Below are positions 41,573 through 54,624 of a stretch of 64,000 bases of DNA, piece by piece. Within the stretch, counting starts at the first letter, position 1; each line of letters starts with the position of its first letter. Origin of the DNA: Salticus scenicus (lineage: Eukaryota > Arthropoda > Arachnida > Araneae > Salticidae). Made by a program: the position numbers and the translations under genes. The stretch is taken from NCBI GenBank assembly GCA_963930645.1, contig CAWVNO010000530.1, forward strand, positions 186,001-250,000, written 5' to 3'. The notes beneath the pieces were generated by a model, which did not search any database, had not been told where the DNA came from, and was given only the letters and a program-made list of their open reading frames with translations.

Positions 41573-42044
41573 GTGTATGGAACAGCTTTAGTATTGGATC
41601 CCTTTGGCAAAATTTGAAATTCGGAACCGAATTAGCTCGGACATTTCTCGCTAAGATCTTTAATTACACAATTGAGATAGCCAATTCAGTTCATCCCAAA
41701 AATGGCTTAAAATATTTAAATTCTCCAAAGGGGTCCCATACTAAAGCTGTGGTTTTTGTATTTATTTATTTGTAATATTTCCTATCAAAGACTTCTGTGG
41801 TCACGAAATTTGGTGCGTAAATTGTTTGTTTGCATCCGGCACTTATTGTGACTGGATTTCACGAAATTCGAAATCCCCCCTCCCCCTACTCGGAGTCGGA
41901 GGGCAATAAACGGTACAACTTCAGCATAACCCAACAGCTGAATTTGGCGATTTTTCTTTGGCGCCGTTTTGAAGGATAACAATGTCGTTCTGGACTGTTT
42001 GCGATATAATATGGCAGCCTAATATGTTGTTTATTTTGGATTTA

Positions 42045-43725
42045 TGATTTTATGTTTTTTGCATATCTAAGAAATAGAGATAGGGGTCTTCAATCAGACA
42101 TCTTAAAAATCTGGTATCTAACAGTTTTTCAAAAACAGATTGAGTATGGCTTCGAGATTTGGTGGGAGGACCTAAATTGCCACGTGGTACGAAACCTCAA
42201 GTCTGCACAACGTCTCGCTCTCTTGAGCGTCATCAAACCCTTCAAACGCATTTCAAGTGACGCCCTTTGTGTCCTGGCTGGTGAATCTCCGATCACGATC
42301 TACATAGCAAACAAATTCAGACAATATAACATTCTCCATGGAACCTCATCTATACAAATACAAAATACAAATATTTCAAAAGAAAATTTAATGCTTCCCA
42401 TCCCTACCTTCACTTTTCCGAACTACTATAAACATAACAAAATTAAAATAATAGAGAATCCACCATCTTTAGAGCTACAAATTTATACAGACGGATCAAA
42501 AATGCCTGGCGGGACCTCATGCGCTTTTGTAGTCTACTACAAAAACAATATTATTCACACATATCAAATTAAACTTCACCACCTAAATTCAAATTTTCAG
42601 GCTGAACTCTTGGCAGTAATACAGGCAATTAAATGGCTCATAAATTCATCCTACAAAAATTTAAACCCAATAATATTCACAGATAATCAATCAACAATTA
42701 AAATCCTAAATCAACCATATCCAAAATACGAACTTATTAGAGAACTATATGAAAGCATAGATCAATACAAAGAGCAAATAATCCTAACTTGGACAAAGGC
42801 GCATGTGGGAACGGCAGGCAACGAAATGGCAGATTCACTTGCAAAACAGGTTATTTCACAAAACATCTTCAATGAACAGATCTCTCTTCCTCTTCCAGCC
42901 TCACTAGTCAAATCATCCATTAATAATAAAATTATCACAGATTGGCAAAGAGAATGGGGGCACAGCGATAAGGGTAGGGATACGTTTTCAGTCCTTAATA
43001 ACGTAAGCAAAAATTTTATCAGTCCAAATAAAATAGTTACATATTTTATCTCAGGCCATGGCAGATTCCCTACATTTCTACACAAAATTAAAGTATTAAC
43101 ATCAGATAAATGCAAATGTAACAACAGTAAAATAGGATCCCCTTTTCATTATCTCTTTGAAAAATGCAATTTAATCCCAATTAATTTCAGATTCAACAGA
43201 AACCACACAATTCGTAAAAACATGCAAACAGTTCTTTTAAACACAAACAACTACAATAACTTAAAAGATATCTACAACATTCTAATTCAAAACTTTTCCA
43301 CCATCAAATATAAGATTTAGCATCGTTCACTGGCAGCTGGCTTGCCTTTTTTTTTTTTTTTTTTACTTTTTAGTGTTTTGGTTTTAATATGTGTTTGATC
43401 CAAAATTTGTAAAAATTTGATTTCTAAATAAATTAGGGAACTCTTCCACTTTGATCCCCGGGCCTGTCGCCCGGGATGCGGAATCGCTAGATAGTGGCAG
43501 TCAGCTTCGCCTGCCTGCCTAAGATGCATTTTTCCCCTGCGGGTAGATGTGTCTTTGCCATAGTCACTATTGAACTCAGTGGGGACGGTAAAGACATGTC
43601 TATGGCACTAAATCGTGAGATGTGCCGCTCCATGGTGGAAGTTTTCCTTTCCTTTCCTTTTATGTTTTTTGATTTATGATTTAGATTACGATTTTATCAT
43701 TTATTATATATGATTTATGATTTAG
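42045..43725 (+). mobile_element. 5'-truncated R1/I-clade LINE
   Basis: ORF2 C-terminus plus about 400 bp of 3' UTR, which ends in repeated TGATTTATGATTTA at about 43666-43725. The sequence before it (GGATTTATGATTTTATG) resembles the end, so a short target duplication is possible. RT catalytic core and ORF1 are missing, as in a typical dead-on-arrival LINE copy. Confidence 0.65.
42052..43320 (+). pseudogene. LINE ORF2 C-terminal part: RT end and RNase H (422 codons)
   Basis: Residues 1-140 match the region after the RT thumb in R1-like LINEs (SAQRLALLSVIKPFKRISSD and LCVLAGESPI). Residues 142-266 are a full RNase H type I domain with all active-site residues in place: D147 in YTDGSK, E185 in AELLAVIQAIKW, D211 in FTDNQST, H251 in KAHVGTAGNEMADSLA and D261. 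Residues 290-422 form the tail, with a degenerate C/H segment CKCNNSKIGSPFHYLFEKC. The frame is open but the upstream RT and endonuclease are absent, so the protein cannot drive transposition. The ATG used is only the first in frame. The open frame suggests recent insertion. Confidence 0.82.
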
Positions 43726-44392
43726 CCATAATCGCCAACAAAAAAATCGCCAAATATCGTTGTGGGGTTATACTGAAGTTGTTCCCAATAAACATGTGTA
43801 AAAACATGTTTTTCCGTTTGAATCGGCTTTGAATTATCTTAGAATGGCGAATTTTGGTGTGCGGATATTGATTAAGTGTACGCATTATGTACATTAGTGG
43901 GATTTTGCAAAACTTCGAACTCACCCGCTGAGGAAGGGGAAGTAAGAAGTGGGTAAGTTGTGCCGAAGGCAGTGGGGACCCAGACTATATATTGATTAAG
44001 TATACGCATTATGTACATTAGTGTGATTTTGCAAAACTTCGAACTCACCCGCTGAGGAAGGGGAAGTAAGGAGTGGGTAAGTTGTGCCGAAGACAGTGGA
44101 GACCCAGACTCCTCTCTTTGCGAGCAAGAAAACCTCTACCAATCACAGTGAGAACTTAGGTTATTAATAAAGATATTGGATTTTGACAACTCATTTAAGT
44201 TTGCGGGCAAAGCCTGCTAGTAATTCATAAAATTGCGAAAAAGAAAGAAAAAAAAAACCCCACAAAATTTGTTTTTCAAATTAGAAATTATCTGACTACT
44301 GATGAACTAAAATAATAAGAAAGCACCATGAAATTGCAATGTTAACACATTTGAAAAGTTTCAAAAATAAATTTTATGCGTGCATCAAATAT

Positions 44393-47300
44393 ATATATAC
44401 TAGCTGACCCGACAAACGTTGTTTTGTCATATAAATTATTTCTAGAAAATATTTTGCTAGAAAAAAATAACTAACTTATTGTAAGTGTGTAAGGATATGG
44501 TATATAAGTGAAACAGGTATGGAGCGCTGTGAACGGTGACTGTGAATTCCGATTATAACGTAAAAGACATAATTACCGAAATTTTCGCTACTTGCTTCTT
44601 GTTACTTGCTACTTGGTACTTTCTACTTGCTACTTGTTATTTAAAACCTCCGCTGAATGTCGAACAGCACAAAATTTTATTTCATACGGCAAATATTTCA
44701 ATTTATGAGAGAATCTCTGATAGCAACGAATTTCACATGAAAATTCCGTCTTTTTTGAATAAGCTGTTACAATCTGGACCGATTTGATGAAATTTTTTGT
44801 CAAAAAGTTATTACAATATCTAACATCATTACATGTACATTTATCACAATTCAATCAATCGATGCATGGGAGTATGTGTATCCGCGATTGTAATGAGCGA
44901 TAGATGGCGCTTTCTCAACACTGCAGTTGTTAGTAAACATTATAGCCACGTGTGTTCCATTAGTGTTCTTTTTGTTATTCGTACTATAATTTCTCCGCCA
45001 TTACATTATGGAAAATTGATTGCTTTTGGAAAAAATACTTCAGTTTATTCAAAGTTCGATCGGAAGTAGATTTTTAACTGAAGTTGAACAAATATTAATT
45101 TCAAATCACCTGATTAATTCTTTACCATTAGCCGAAGCAACTGAAATTTTAAATTTGTCATTTGGAAATAAATGGAAGCTCAATCCTGGATTTCTTGATC
45201 CTTTGGAGTTAGATTGTAGCACACAACAGTATGTGCTATCTTTTTTACCGTATTTATTCATTTTTATTCAATAAATATATGTGAAACTAAATATCGGCAA
45301 GCAATGGCGGCTGTATGGAATTCGAATTAAACCATGTTTATTGTAATTTCACCTTAGCCCACCAGAGGGCGAGCATTTCATTACAATCGCGGATAGTATG
45401 AGCGAAGTGAAATGTAGAGTTCGTATTAAATAAAAACTTAAACTCGTTTTAATTAAAGGTGAAAAAGTTGAAACGCAATTTATTTTATAACAGGTATATT
45501 TTTTTAATCTACAAAAACTTAATTTATCGTAATGCCATTGGATGTACAATATTTTCGGTTAATCCTTGAGGAGTATACACAAACAAATTCGAAGGTTTTC
45601 CAACCCTGGAACACGCAACATATAATTAGCCGTGAGAAAAGCACGGATTTTCTATATCTAAGCTACAAATTGGGACCCCTTTGGCGACTTTAAATATTTT
45701 AAACCATTTTTGCGATGATTTGAAATGGCTATCTCAATTGTGGAACTAAAGATCTTGGCGAGAAGTGTCCGAGCTACTTCGGTGCGAAATTTCAAATTTT
45801 GCCAAAGGGATCCGATACTAAAGGTGTTCCATACAATAAATAAATAAATGAAATATCAGTGACATACACACGCACAAAAGTATGGGACCCCATTGGTGAC
45901 TTTAAATATTTTAAACCATTTTTGCGATGAATTGAAATGGCTATCTCAATTGTGGAACTAAAGATCTTGGCGAGAAGCGTCCGAGCTACCTCGGTGCCAA
46001 ATTTTCCATACAAAAAATAAATAAATAAAATATCAGTGACATACACACGCACAAAAGTATGGGACCCCATTGGTGACTTTAAATATTTTAAACGATTTTT
46101 CGGATGAATTGAAATGGCTATCTCAATTGTGGAACTAAAGATCTTGGCGAGAAGCGTCCGAGCTACTTCAGTGCCAAATTTCAAATTTTGCCAAAGGAAT
46201 CCGATACTAAAAGTATTCCATACAAAAAAAAAAAAATAATAATAATAAAGTATAATAAATTAGCTACACAAATAAATTTGTAGGTTAGGGTGGTTGTTAA
46301 TCAACGCGCGTGTAAATTTGATTGAAAACATAGAATAATAATAAAGGAAGAAAGAGCATACGTGTTTTGGTTTCGGTTTTTAAAATCCAGGAATGCCGGG
46401 TATATGGTTGAAACAGTGCTTCCATCTGATTGGTTGGCGACTTGTTGGCGAAATTTTTGCAAGGCAGCACCCACAACAAACAGCGATAAATGCGCTGAGG
46501 ATGGGTGCCCTACTTCAAGTTCGAGAGGAGCAAAAGTAGCTTTCGCTGGCATTTCACTAGAAGGGGTTTGTAAGCATTTGAGTATTGGCATGCTCCTTCT
46601 TCCTTTATTATTATTCTGTGATTGAAAATTATATAAAATACTCACTCCAATTCCGCACGAAATTTGCAAAATGTATAGTTTTTTATGCACACTTCAAAAC
46701 TCTTCAAACACTAATTACATCTTGATGTAATATTTCAATTAGGACACAGTTTTTTGTATAACAATAATAACACTAAGTTACAAAATATTTTCCTGAATTT
46801 GATCGCAGCACCAACTGTCGGGACAAACTGGAATTACAACAGAATATACGCAAGCGAGTTGTGACGTCACTGACCGTCAGTGGATGCAAGAAAAAGATTT
46901 CCTATGTTAATCTCCCATTGGATTTTTTATAAAAAATTATTAAAAATCGAGGAAAATTATTTCTCGATTTTAATACCCGTATTTGGGTATATATATGTAT
47001 TAGTTATCGTATGCATGTGTTAGATTGAGTTATTTTGCTCTCAAATTGACAAAATTTTAATTTTAAATTTCAAAACTCTGTCTTCCTTGGCGTTTTTTGT
47101 ATTTGGCGATCAAAGACGTAATACGAAAATATACATGCCAGATGTATATTTTCGTAATATGTATTGTACGAAATTGTTTCATATTATTCATTACTCTCTT
47201 AATATAAGTTGTTGAAATAACCATTATTTTTGAAAGAAATTAAATATGTTCGCCAGATGATATGGCGATATTTTTTTTTCCGCCAAGGATGACAGAGTTT

Positions 47301-47960
47301 TGAGATTAAAAATTCAAATTTTATCAATTTTACAGCAAAAACAACTCAATCTAACGCATGCACATGATAACTAATACATATCTATACCCAAATATGGGGA
47401 TTAAAATCGGGAAATAATTTTCCTCGATATTTAGTAATTTTTTACAAAAAATCCAATCGGCGATTAACATGGGAAATATTTTTCTTGCATCTACGGACGG
47501 CCAGCGACGTCATCACTTCGCTTGCGTATTCTTGAATATTCGATACTACGATCGTAGCGCAGTCTGCCGGATCCAATGTGAAACATTCCAAAATCAACAA
47601 CAATTTATAAGTGATAAATTAATTAAATAAACAATTTAAATTAGACTGAATTGTAAATCTAAACCATTCTCGAATCTGCCTGAAGACACACAAAAAATTT
47701 CATTAAACTCGGTCCAGCCGTTTAGGAGGAGTTCAGTGACATACACACGCACAAAAGAAATATATATATTAAGATAAATACAAAGGCACAGCTTTAGTAT
47801 ACACCTCCCCCCCCCCCTTTGTCGACTTTAAGTATTTTTGGCCATTTTTGCGATGAATTTACATGGCTATCTCAATTGCGTAACTGACGATCTTGGTGAG
47901 AAACGTCCGTACTACTTCGGTGCCAAATTTCAAATTTTTCCAAACTAAAGCTGTTCCATA

Positions 47961-47995
<35 letters not shown>

Positions 47996-48521
47996 GTTTT
48001 ATGATATATACAAAATAAAAATAAAAATTCTAATAAATTCGAAATTATTACTATTTACAATTAAGGTAAAAACATAAAAGAACCTTTATAAGTTACATAT
48101 AAAGTATGAATTAAAACGAAAAATTTTGTTTTACTGTAGAAAAGAAAAGTACTACTAAATTAAATAAAAATTTTAAGCTAATACCAAGTATCTCTATGAA
48201 AATATTTATTTACACGCGAATATTTTCATAGTATATTAATTTTTTTTTTTTCTAATTTTTTTTGTTTATCACGCGAAATTAAAAATATTTTATTTCCGGA
48301 AAAAAATAAATAAACGTGAATTTTGTTTATTTTGGCATCAGATATATTTTTATTTTTAATCATTTTAAAGTTAAAATGGAGTTTTTATTTAATATCTTTT
48401 GATCCAATTATCCGATTGAACTGAATTGTAAATCTAAACCATTCTCGAATCCACCTGAAGACACACAAAAAATTTCATTAAACTCGCTCCAGCCGTTTAG
48501 GAGGAGTTCAGTGACATGCAC

Positions 48522-48552
<31 letters not shown>

Positions 48553-51113
48553 TTTCTTTTGTGCGTGTGTATGTCACTGAACTCCTCCTAAACGGCTGGA
48601 CCGAGTTTAATGAAATTTTTTGTGTGTCTTCAGGTGGATTCGAGAATGGTTTAGATTTACAATTCAGTTCAATCGGATAATTGAATCAAAAGATATTAAA
48701 TAAAAACCCCATTTTAACTTTAAAATGATTAAAAAGAAAAATATATTTGATGCCAAAATAAACAAAATTCCCGTTTATTTATTTATTTATTTATTTATTT
48801 ATTTTTTTTCCGGAAATAAAATATTTTTAATTTCGCGTGAAAAATAATAAAAATTATTAAAAAAAATATATATATACTATAAAAATATTCGCGTGTAAAT
48901 AAATATTTTCATAGAGATACTTGGTATTAGCTTAAAATTTTTATTTAATTTAGTAGTACTTTTCTTTTCTACAGTAAAACAAAATTTTTGTTTTAATTGA
49001 TACTTTATATATAACTATAAAGGTTCTTTTATGTTTTCACCTTAATTGTAAATAGTAATAATTTCGAATTTATTAGAATTTTTAATTTTTATTTTGTATA
49101 TATCATAAAACAGTTTTTTTTTTTCTTTTTTTTTTTTTTTTTTCTTTTGTATGGAACAGCTTTAGTTTGAAAAAATTTGAAATTTGGCACCGAAGTAGTA
49201 CGGACGTTTCTCACCAAGATCGTCAGTTACGCAATTGAGATAGCCATGTTAATTCATCGCAAAAATGGCCAAAAATATTTAAAGACGACAAGGGGGGGGA
49301 GGTGTATACTAAAGCTGTGCCTTTGTATTTATCTTTATATATATATTTCTTTTGTGCGTGTGTATGTCACTGAACTTCTCCTAAACGGCTGGACCGAGTT
49401 TAATGAAATTTTTTGTGTCTTCAGGTGGATTCGAGAATGGTTTAGATTTACAATTCAGTCCAATTTAAATAGTTTATTTAATTAATTTATCACTTATAAA
49501 TTGTTGTTGATTTTGGAATGTTTCACATTGGATCCGGCAGACTGCGCTACGATCGTATTATCGTACATTCAATAATACGCAAGCGAAGTGATGACGTCAC
49601 TGCCCGTCCGTGGATGCAAGAAAAATATTTCCTATGTTAATCGCCCATTGAAGTTTTTGTAAAAAATTACTAAAAATCGAGGAAAATTATTTCCTGATTT
49701 TAATCCCCATATTTGGGTATAGATATGTATTAGTTCTCATGTGCATGCGTTACATTGAGTTGTTTTTGTTGTGAAATTGATAAAATTTGAATTTTTAATC
49801 TCAAAACTCTGTCATCCTTGGCGTAAAAAAAAATTTCGCCATATCATATGGCGAACATATTTAATTTCTTTCAAAAATAATGGTTATTTCAACAACTTAT
49901 ATTAAGAGAGTAATGAATAATATGAAACAATTTCGTACAATACATATTACGAAAATATACATCTGGCATGTATATTTTGTATTACGTTTTTGATCGCCAA
50001 ATACAAAAAACACCTATTGTATTCTATTGTAATTCCAGTTTGTCCCGACAGTTGATGCTGCGATCAAATTCAGGAAAATATTTTGTAACTTCGTGTTATT
50101 ATTGTTATACAAAAAATTGTGTCCTAATTGAAATATTACATCAAGATGTAATTAGTGTTTGAAGAGTTTTGAAGTTTGCAACACCTTTAGTATCGGATCC
50201 CTTTGGCAAAATTTTAAATTTGGCACCGAAGTAGCTCGGACGCTTCTCGCCAAGATCTTTAGTTCCACAATTGAGATTTGTGGAACGCGCCATTTCAATT
50301 CATCCACACGCCATTTCAATTCATCGCAAAAATGGCTTAAAATATTTAAAGTCACCAAAGGGGTCCCAATTTGTAGCTAGATATAGAAAATCCGTGCTTT
50401 TCTCACGGCCAATTATATGTTGCGTGTTCCAGGGTTGGAAAGACTTCGAATTTGTTTGTGTATGCACCTCAAGGATTAACCAAAAGTATTGTACATCCTA
50501 TGGCATTACGATAAATTAAGTTTTTGTAGATTAAAAAAATAAATTGAGTTTCAACTTTTTCATCTTTAATCAAAACGAGCTTTAATTTTTATTTAATACG
50601 AACTCTACATTTCACTTCGCTCATACTATGCACATACTCCCATGCATCGATTGATTGAATTGTGATAAATGTACATGTAATGATGTTAGATATTGTAATA
50701 ACTTTTTGATAAAAATGTTCATCAAATCGGTCCAGATTGTAACAGCTTATTCAAAAAAAGACGGAATTTTCATGTGAAATTCGTTGCTATCAGAGATTCT
50801 CTCATAAATTGAAATATTTGCCGTATGAAATAAAATTTTGTGCTGTTCGACATTCAGCGGAGGTTTTAAATAACAAGTAGCAAGTAGAAAGTACCAAGTA
50901 GCAAGTAGCAAGAAGCAAGTAGCAAGAAGCAAGTAGCGAAACTTTCGGTAATTGTCTTTTACGTTATAATCGGAATTCACAGTCACCGTTCACAGCGCTC
51001 CATACCTGTTTCACTTATACACCACACTTACAATAAGTTAGTTATTTTTTTTCTAGCAAAATATTCTCTAGAAATAATCTATATGACAAAACAACGTTTA
51101 TCGGGTCAGCTAG

Positions 51114-51120
<7 letters not shown>
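44393..51120. repeat. 6.7-kb imperfect palindrome (fold-back of interspersed repeats)
   Basis: TAGCTGACCCGACAAACGTT at 44401 is matched inverted near 51110. Further paired blocks include 44530-44870 with 50640-50990, 45340-45660 with 50370-50640, 46690-46860 with 50040-50160, 47460-47590 with 49500-49620 and 47640-48520 with 48560-49480. The centre is an (AT)n run at about 48520-48555. The left arm holds about 1 kb of extra sequence. GTGACATACACACGCACAAA and AAATATATATATTAAGATA look like the 3' end of a widespread arthropod interspersed repeat, so two inverted, nested copies explain it. Confidence 0.75.
45675..46230. repeat. Three tandem ~190-bp repeats
   Basis: GGGACCCC, TGACTTTAAATATTTTAAAC, GGCTATCTCAATTGTGGAAC and GATCTTGGCGAGAAG recur from about 45675, 45878 and 46058. 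Single copies occur at 41598-41755, 47805-47965, 49140-49310 and 50180-50375. No gene. Confidence 0.75.
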
Positions 51121-51144
<24 letters not shown>

Positions 51145-51503
51145 TGGACAGAACAACAATATGTAAATATGTGCAAGAATTTTTATTTTTATTTATTTTT
51201 TAATTCCAATTTGTTCCATTTTTAATAAATTATTTTTAGTTCTATTTAAACATCGTGTATATATTTTTATTAAAATGAAAAACAACTATCATTGACATAA
51301 TCATTCCATAAAGGGTAACAGCAAAAGCTTAGGCATGAGAATTGTAGCTTCTGATATTTTATAAAATCTGTATTTTTCTCTTTTTTTACTACGAGAGGAT
51401 TATTGCTTTTAACATAACATTTCGCTTCGTCATTATTTGCTTTTTTCTTTCTTTCTTTCTTTCTTTTTTTTTTTTTTTTTTTGTTAATATGTAAAGATGT
51501 TTT

Positions 51504-52815
51504 TAGTTCCCCATCATAATATAGGTATGGGGAACTTAGGTAATCGTGAAAATTTTCGACCTCGGTTTTTTGACGTTTCTACACGTTTTCATGTGTGAGG
51601 AATCCGAAAATGACAAATTTTGTATGGTGTCTGTCTGTAGGGTGTCTGTTAGTCTGTTAGTCCGTTAGTTTGTTAGTCTGTGTACACGATATCTCAAGAA
51701 CAAACTGTCGCAGAGAGGCCAGATCAGTTTTAAAATATTACTTTCGACACTGGCAAGAACCCTATTCATTTGCAACATTCGATTTTAAAAACTTTGTAAG
51801 TCATTAGAAATTTACGATTTTCTTAACATGGGAGAATAGGACAAAAATTCACTTAAACATGCATTAAATGGAAACTTTTTACTGTAAAAAATGTCAGACC
51901 AGTTTTAAAATATCCGTTTTGATGCCGGAATGAGCATCAGTAACTATAAATATGCTACTTTGAAAATTTCGCAAGTTATTGGAAATTTACGAATTTCTTA
52001 ACATGGCAGTACAGGGCAAAATTTCACATAAACGTCAATTTTGAGCGATATTTTCATCGTAAAGATGTTAGACAACTTTTGAAATATTATTTAGGATACT
52101 GGCATGAATATTAATGACTATGAATTTTCAAATATAAAAATTTCGTAAGTTATTGGAAATTTACGAATTTCTTAACATGGCAGATTAGAGCAAAATTTCA
52201 CGTAAACGTCAATCATGAGTGATATTTTCATTGTAAAGATGTCAAACCACTTTCGAAATATTATTTAGGATACTGGCATGAATATCATAGGCTATGATTT
52301 TTCCAATTTCAAAAATTCGTAAGTTATTTGGAATTTACGATTTACTTAACATGTCAGAATAAGGCAAAATTGAGCAAAAAGTTCCATTTTGAGGATCATA
52401 AATACATTAGACAACTTCAAAATTACATTTATGATATTTGTTTGAACATGATTGAATACAAATATCCCAATAGGAAAATTTCGTAAATTATTCGTAATTT
52501 ACGATTTTATCAACATAGCGAAATTGTAAATTTTTCATATAAATATGAATTTTGAGGATTGTTGCATTGGAAATAGTAGCATGAAAACTAAACAACGGAA
52601 TTGACCCTGATAAAATAAATTAATAGATTAGAATAAGATAAATACATCGAAGTGAATGGTGGATAGCCTATTAGGCGGGGATTTCGTTCTGTCACTGTAT
52701 CAAGCTTTGGTCAAATTCATTTTTTTTAAACATGATTATAATATGTCTCGCACTAGAAATTTATGAGAACATAAATATCGTGGGGAACTGAGCAGAGTCC
52801 ACCTATGCCAACTAG
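51504..52815. mobile_element. Helentron-like non-autonomous element 2
   Basis: The left end AGTTCCCCATCAT (51505-51517) lies in a 32-bp palindrome. The inverse-type ATCGTGGGGAACT sits at 52777-52789, followed by about 26 bp and a CTAG (52812-52815) before T. Same layout as 27461-28622, with the shared string AAAATTTTCGACCTCGG near the left end. Inside are five diverged ~175-bp repeats (about 51780-52560) with TTGGAAATTTACGAATTTCT and TTAACATGGCAG. Confidence 0.5.
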
Positions 52816-53344
52816 TTTCTTTTGGCAACAAGTTAAAAAAAATATTAAATTTAAATTTATATAATACCTGCAATTGAAATTTTGATAGTAATCACTGCTT
52901 AAGAACGAAACTTTATATTTTAAGATTTAAAAGAGAAATAAATAAATAAATCAGTTATTTATTATTTATTTACTTATTTTTTCACTTTTTGCATATTTAG
53001 ACCAATTAGAAAATGTTTTTTGTCGCATCAAGTAATATATATATGTATATATATATATAATGATAGTAAATATATATATATATATATATATATTAATTTG
53101 AAATGCAGTAAAATAAAGATTAACAGACGATCCAATGCCACAAAAATTCAAAATATCCGAATGGAATTATTCAAAGGAAAGAAAAACCCTAAAAACTACA
53201 ATAGTAATTAATTAAACAGTTAATTTATTAGTCTTTATCAATTAAACAAATTGAAATTATTCTCTTCAGACTTAGATTATTTTAATCCAATGTATATATA
53301 TATATATCCAATGTATTTAATCCAATGTAGACTTAGATTATTTT

Positions 53345-53388
<44 letters not shown>

Positions 53389-54240
53389 CTAAATTAAGAA
53401 AACTCGTGCTAAAAAATTAAGAAATGAATGCAGTAACCGTTGCTGAAGAATACAACACAGTTACCGCATAACTTTATATGGAAGAATAGATTAATAAAAG
53501 TCTTGTCACGCTAAATTCTGATTTGTACAGAATTTTTTATCTATTACTCAGAAAACAAAAATAGGCTTCGGTTTTCATTATTATTTATTTATTTATTTGA
53601 AAGAAATATCCAAAAGACGTCTCATTGTAAATATGTAACTAAATTTATGTTTTATATTAATTAAGAAAACCATCACATGTTTATCAAATTTCAATCATGT
53701 TTTATTTATAAATTTAAATACTTTGTTTTCCCTTATATGTAACTGATTATATTTTTTGTTATGTTAGTTTTAACCTTTCTCTATACAACATGGCTATACT
53801 GAATAAAAGCTTTATTTTCTATGTATAAAGAAATGTTACTATTGCAATTAATTGTAGAAATACAATATTCATATTCTGTTTTAGTGTTACAGAAGCACAA
53901 TAAAACTATTGTTTATGTATATAATAAACCAGTCTTTTTTTTTTTTTTTTTTCTTCCCTTTACTAAAGTCGATCTTTCAGTTTCAGTAGCTTAATAAAAT
54001 AGATATTTTTGTCTTTTAAAGAAAGTTGTGAAAATTTGACCAGCAATAAAGTAGGAATGATTAAAGGAAAAAAAAAAGTATTTCATCAATTAATTCATTC
54101 ATGTATTTCACAATTTATGCTTAAAAAAATTGAAGAGTACTTAAAAATAACATATTACATTTAAATATATGCGATTTACAGAGGTCCTTGTTGATTTCAG
54201 TCTTTTAATCCCTTTCTTTTTCCTATTGAAATACGGGGAG
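52816..54240. other. AT-rich sequence with (AT)n runs, no gene
   Basis: Long ATATAT runs at about 53035-53093, 53290-53308 and 53350-53387. Nothing coding is supported. Confidence 0.45.
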
Positions 54241-54622
54241 ATTGGAGCGAGATTATCCCCAAAATGGCGCCCGTTTCTCCCGTGTCGCTACCACGGATTA
54301 GGATACAGGATGACAAACTAGATAGGGCGGTCAGCGTGGAGAACGGAGCTTTATTTTCCGCATTAATTCAGCCGAACAGAGTAAGCGATCCGATCGCCGC
54401 CTGGTGTAGTATCTTTGAAACTCATCGGAAGAAAGGGAAAGCCCGCCCCTTCGGCTTCAGTCATCCAACGAAGGAACAGAGAAATGTAAAATCGCGCTGA
54501 TTGGTGTATTTTCGAGATTGGTCGCCCTCTATCTGTAAGATGAAAATTACTACCTTTCCGTAACATTAGTAATACATCCTTCTCTTTTAATCCGTGGTCG
54601 CTACTCTGTAAATCGAGGGCTC
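54241..54622. other. GC-richer right end of the TIR element
   Basis: Contrast with the AT-rich surroundings is clear. It contains a 78-codon ATG frame (54264-54500, MAPVSPVSLPRIRIQ...) with no recognised domain. I regard it as part of the transposon end, not as a supported gene. Confidence 0.35.
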
Positions 54623-54624
54623 TA

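Larger units (their letters stand above)
40196..44220 (+). mobile_element. Helitron 2, interrupted by a LINE
   Basis: Starts TCTATATTAATAAAATCAG after an A and ends GCGGGCAAAGCCTGCTAG before a T, like 33395-36148. It shares GACTTCAGAAAATTTTGCC and the TCCGGGCATCAC segment with that copy. A LINE fragment sits at 42045-43725. Removing it leaves about 2.3 kb, close to the other copy. A near-tandem ~130-bp repeat lies at 43765-44110. Confidence 0.65.
39569..54622. mobile_element. 15.1-kb TIR element flanked by TA
   Basis: A perfect 26-bp terminal inverted repeat starts GAGCCCTCGATTTACAG (39569-39594) and ends at 54597-54622. TA stands outside both ends (39567-39568, 54623-54624), fitting a TA target duplication. 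Both ends are GC-richer than the rest. No transposase ORF was found in either end region. Two Helitron-class inserts, a LINE and a large palindrome fill most of it. Confidence 0.65.

Noticed and set aside
42052..43320. Stand-alone host RNase H gene
   Set aside because: RT-tail sequence before it and a LINE-like 3' end after it show it is a truncated LINE.
45020..45274. 84-codon ORF in the palindrome
   Set aside because: No domain, no promoter, and it lies in an interspersed repeat.
54264..54500. 78-codon ORF with ordered-looking start
   Set aside because: It lies in the transposon end, and no domain or partner exon is seen.
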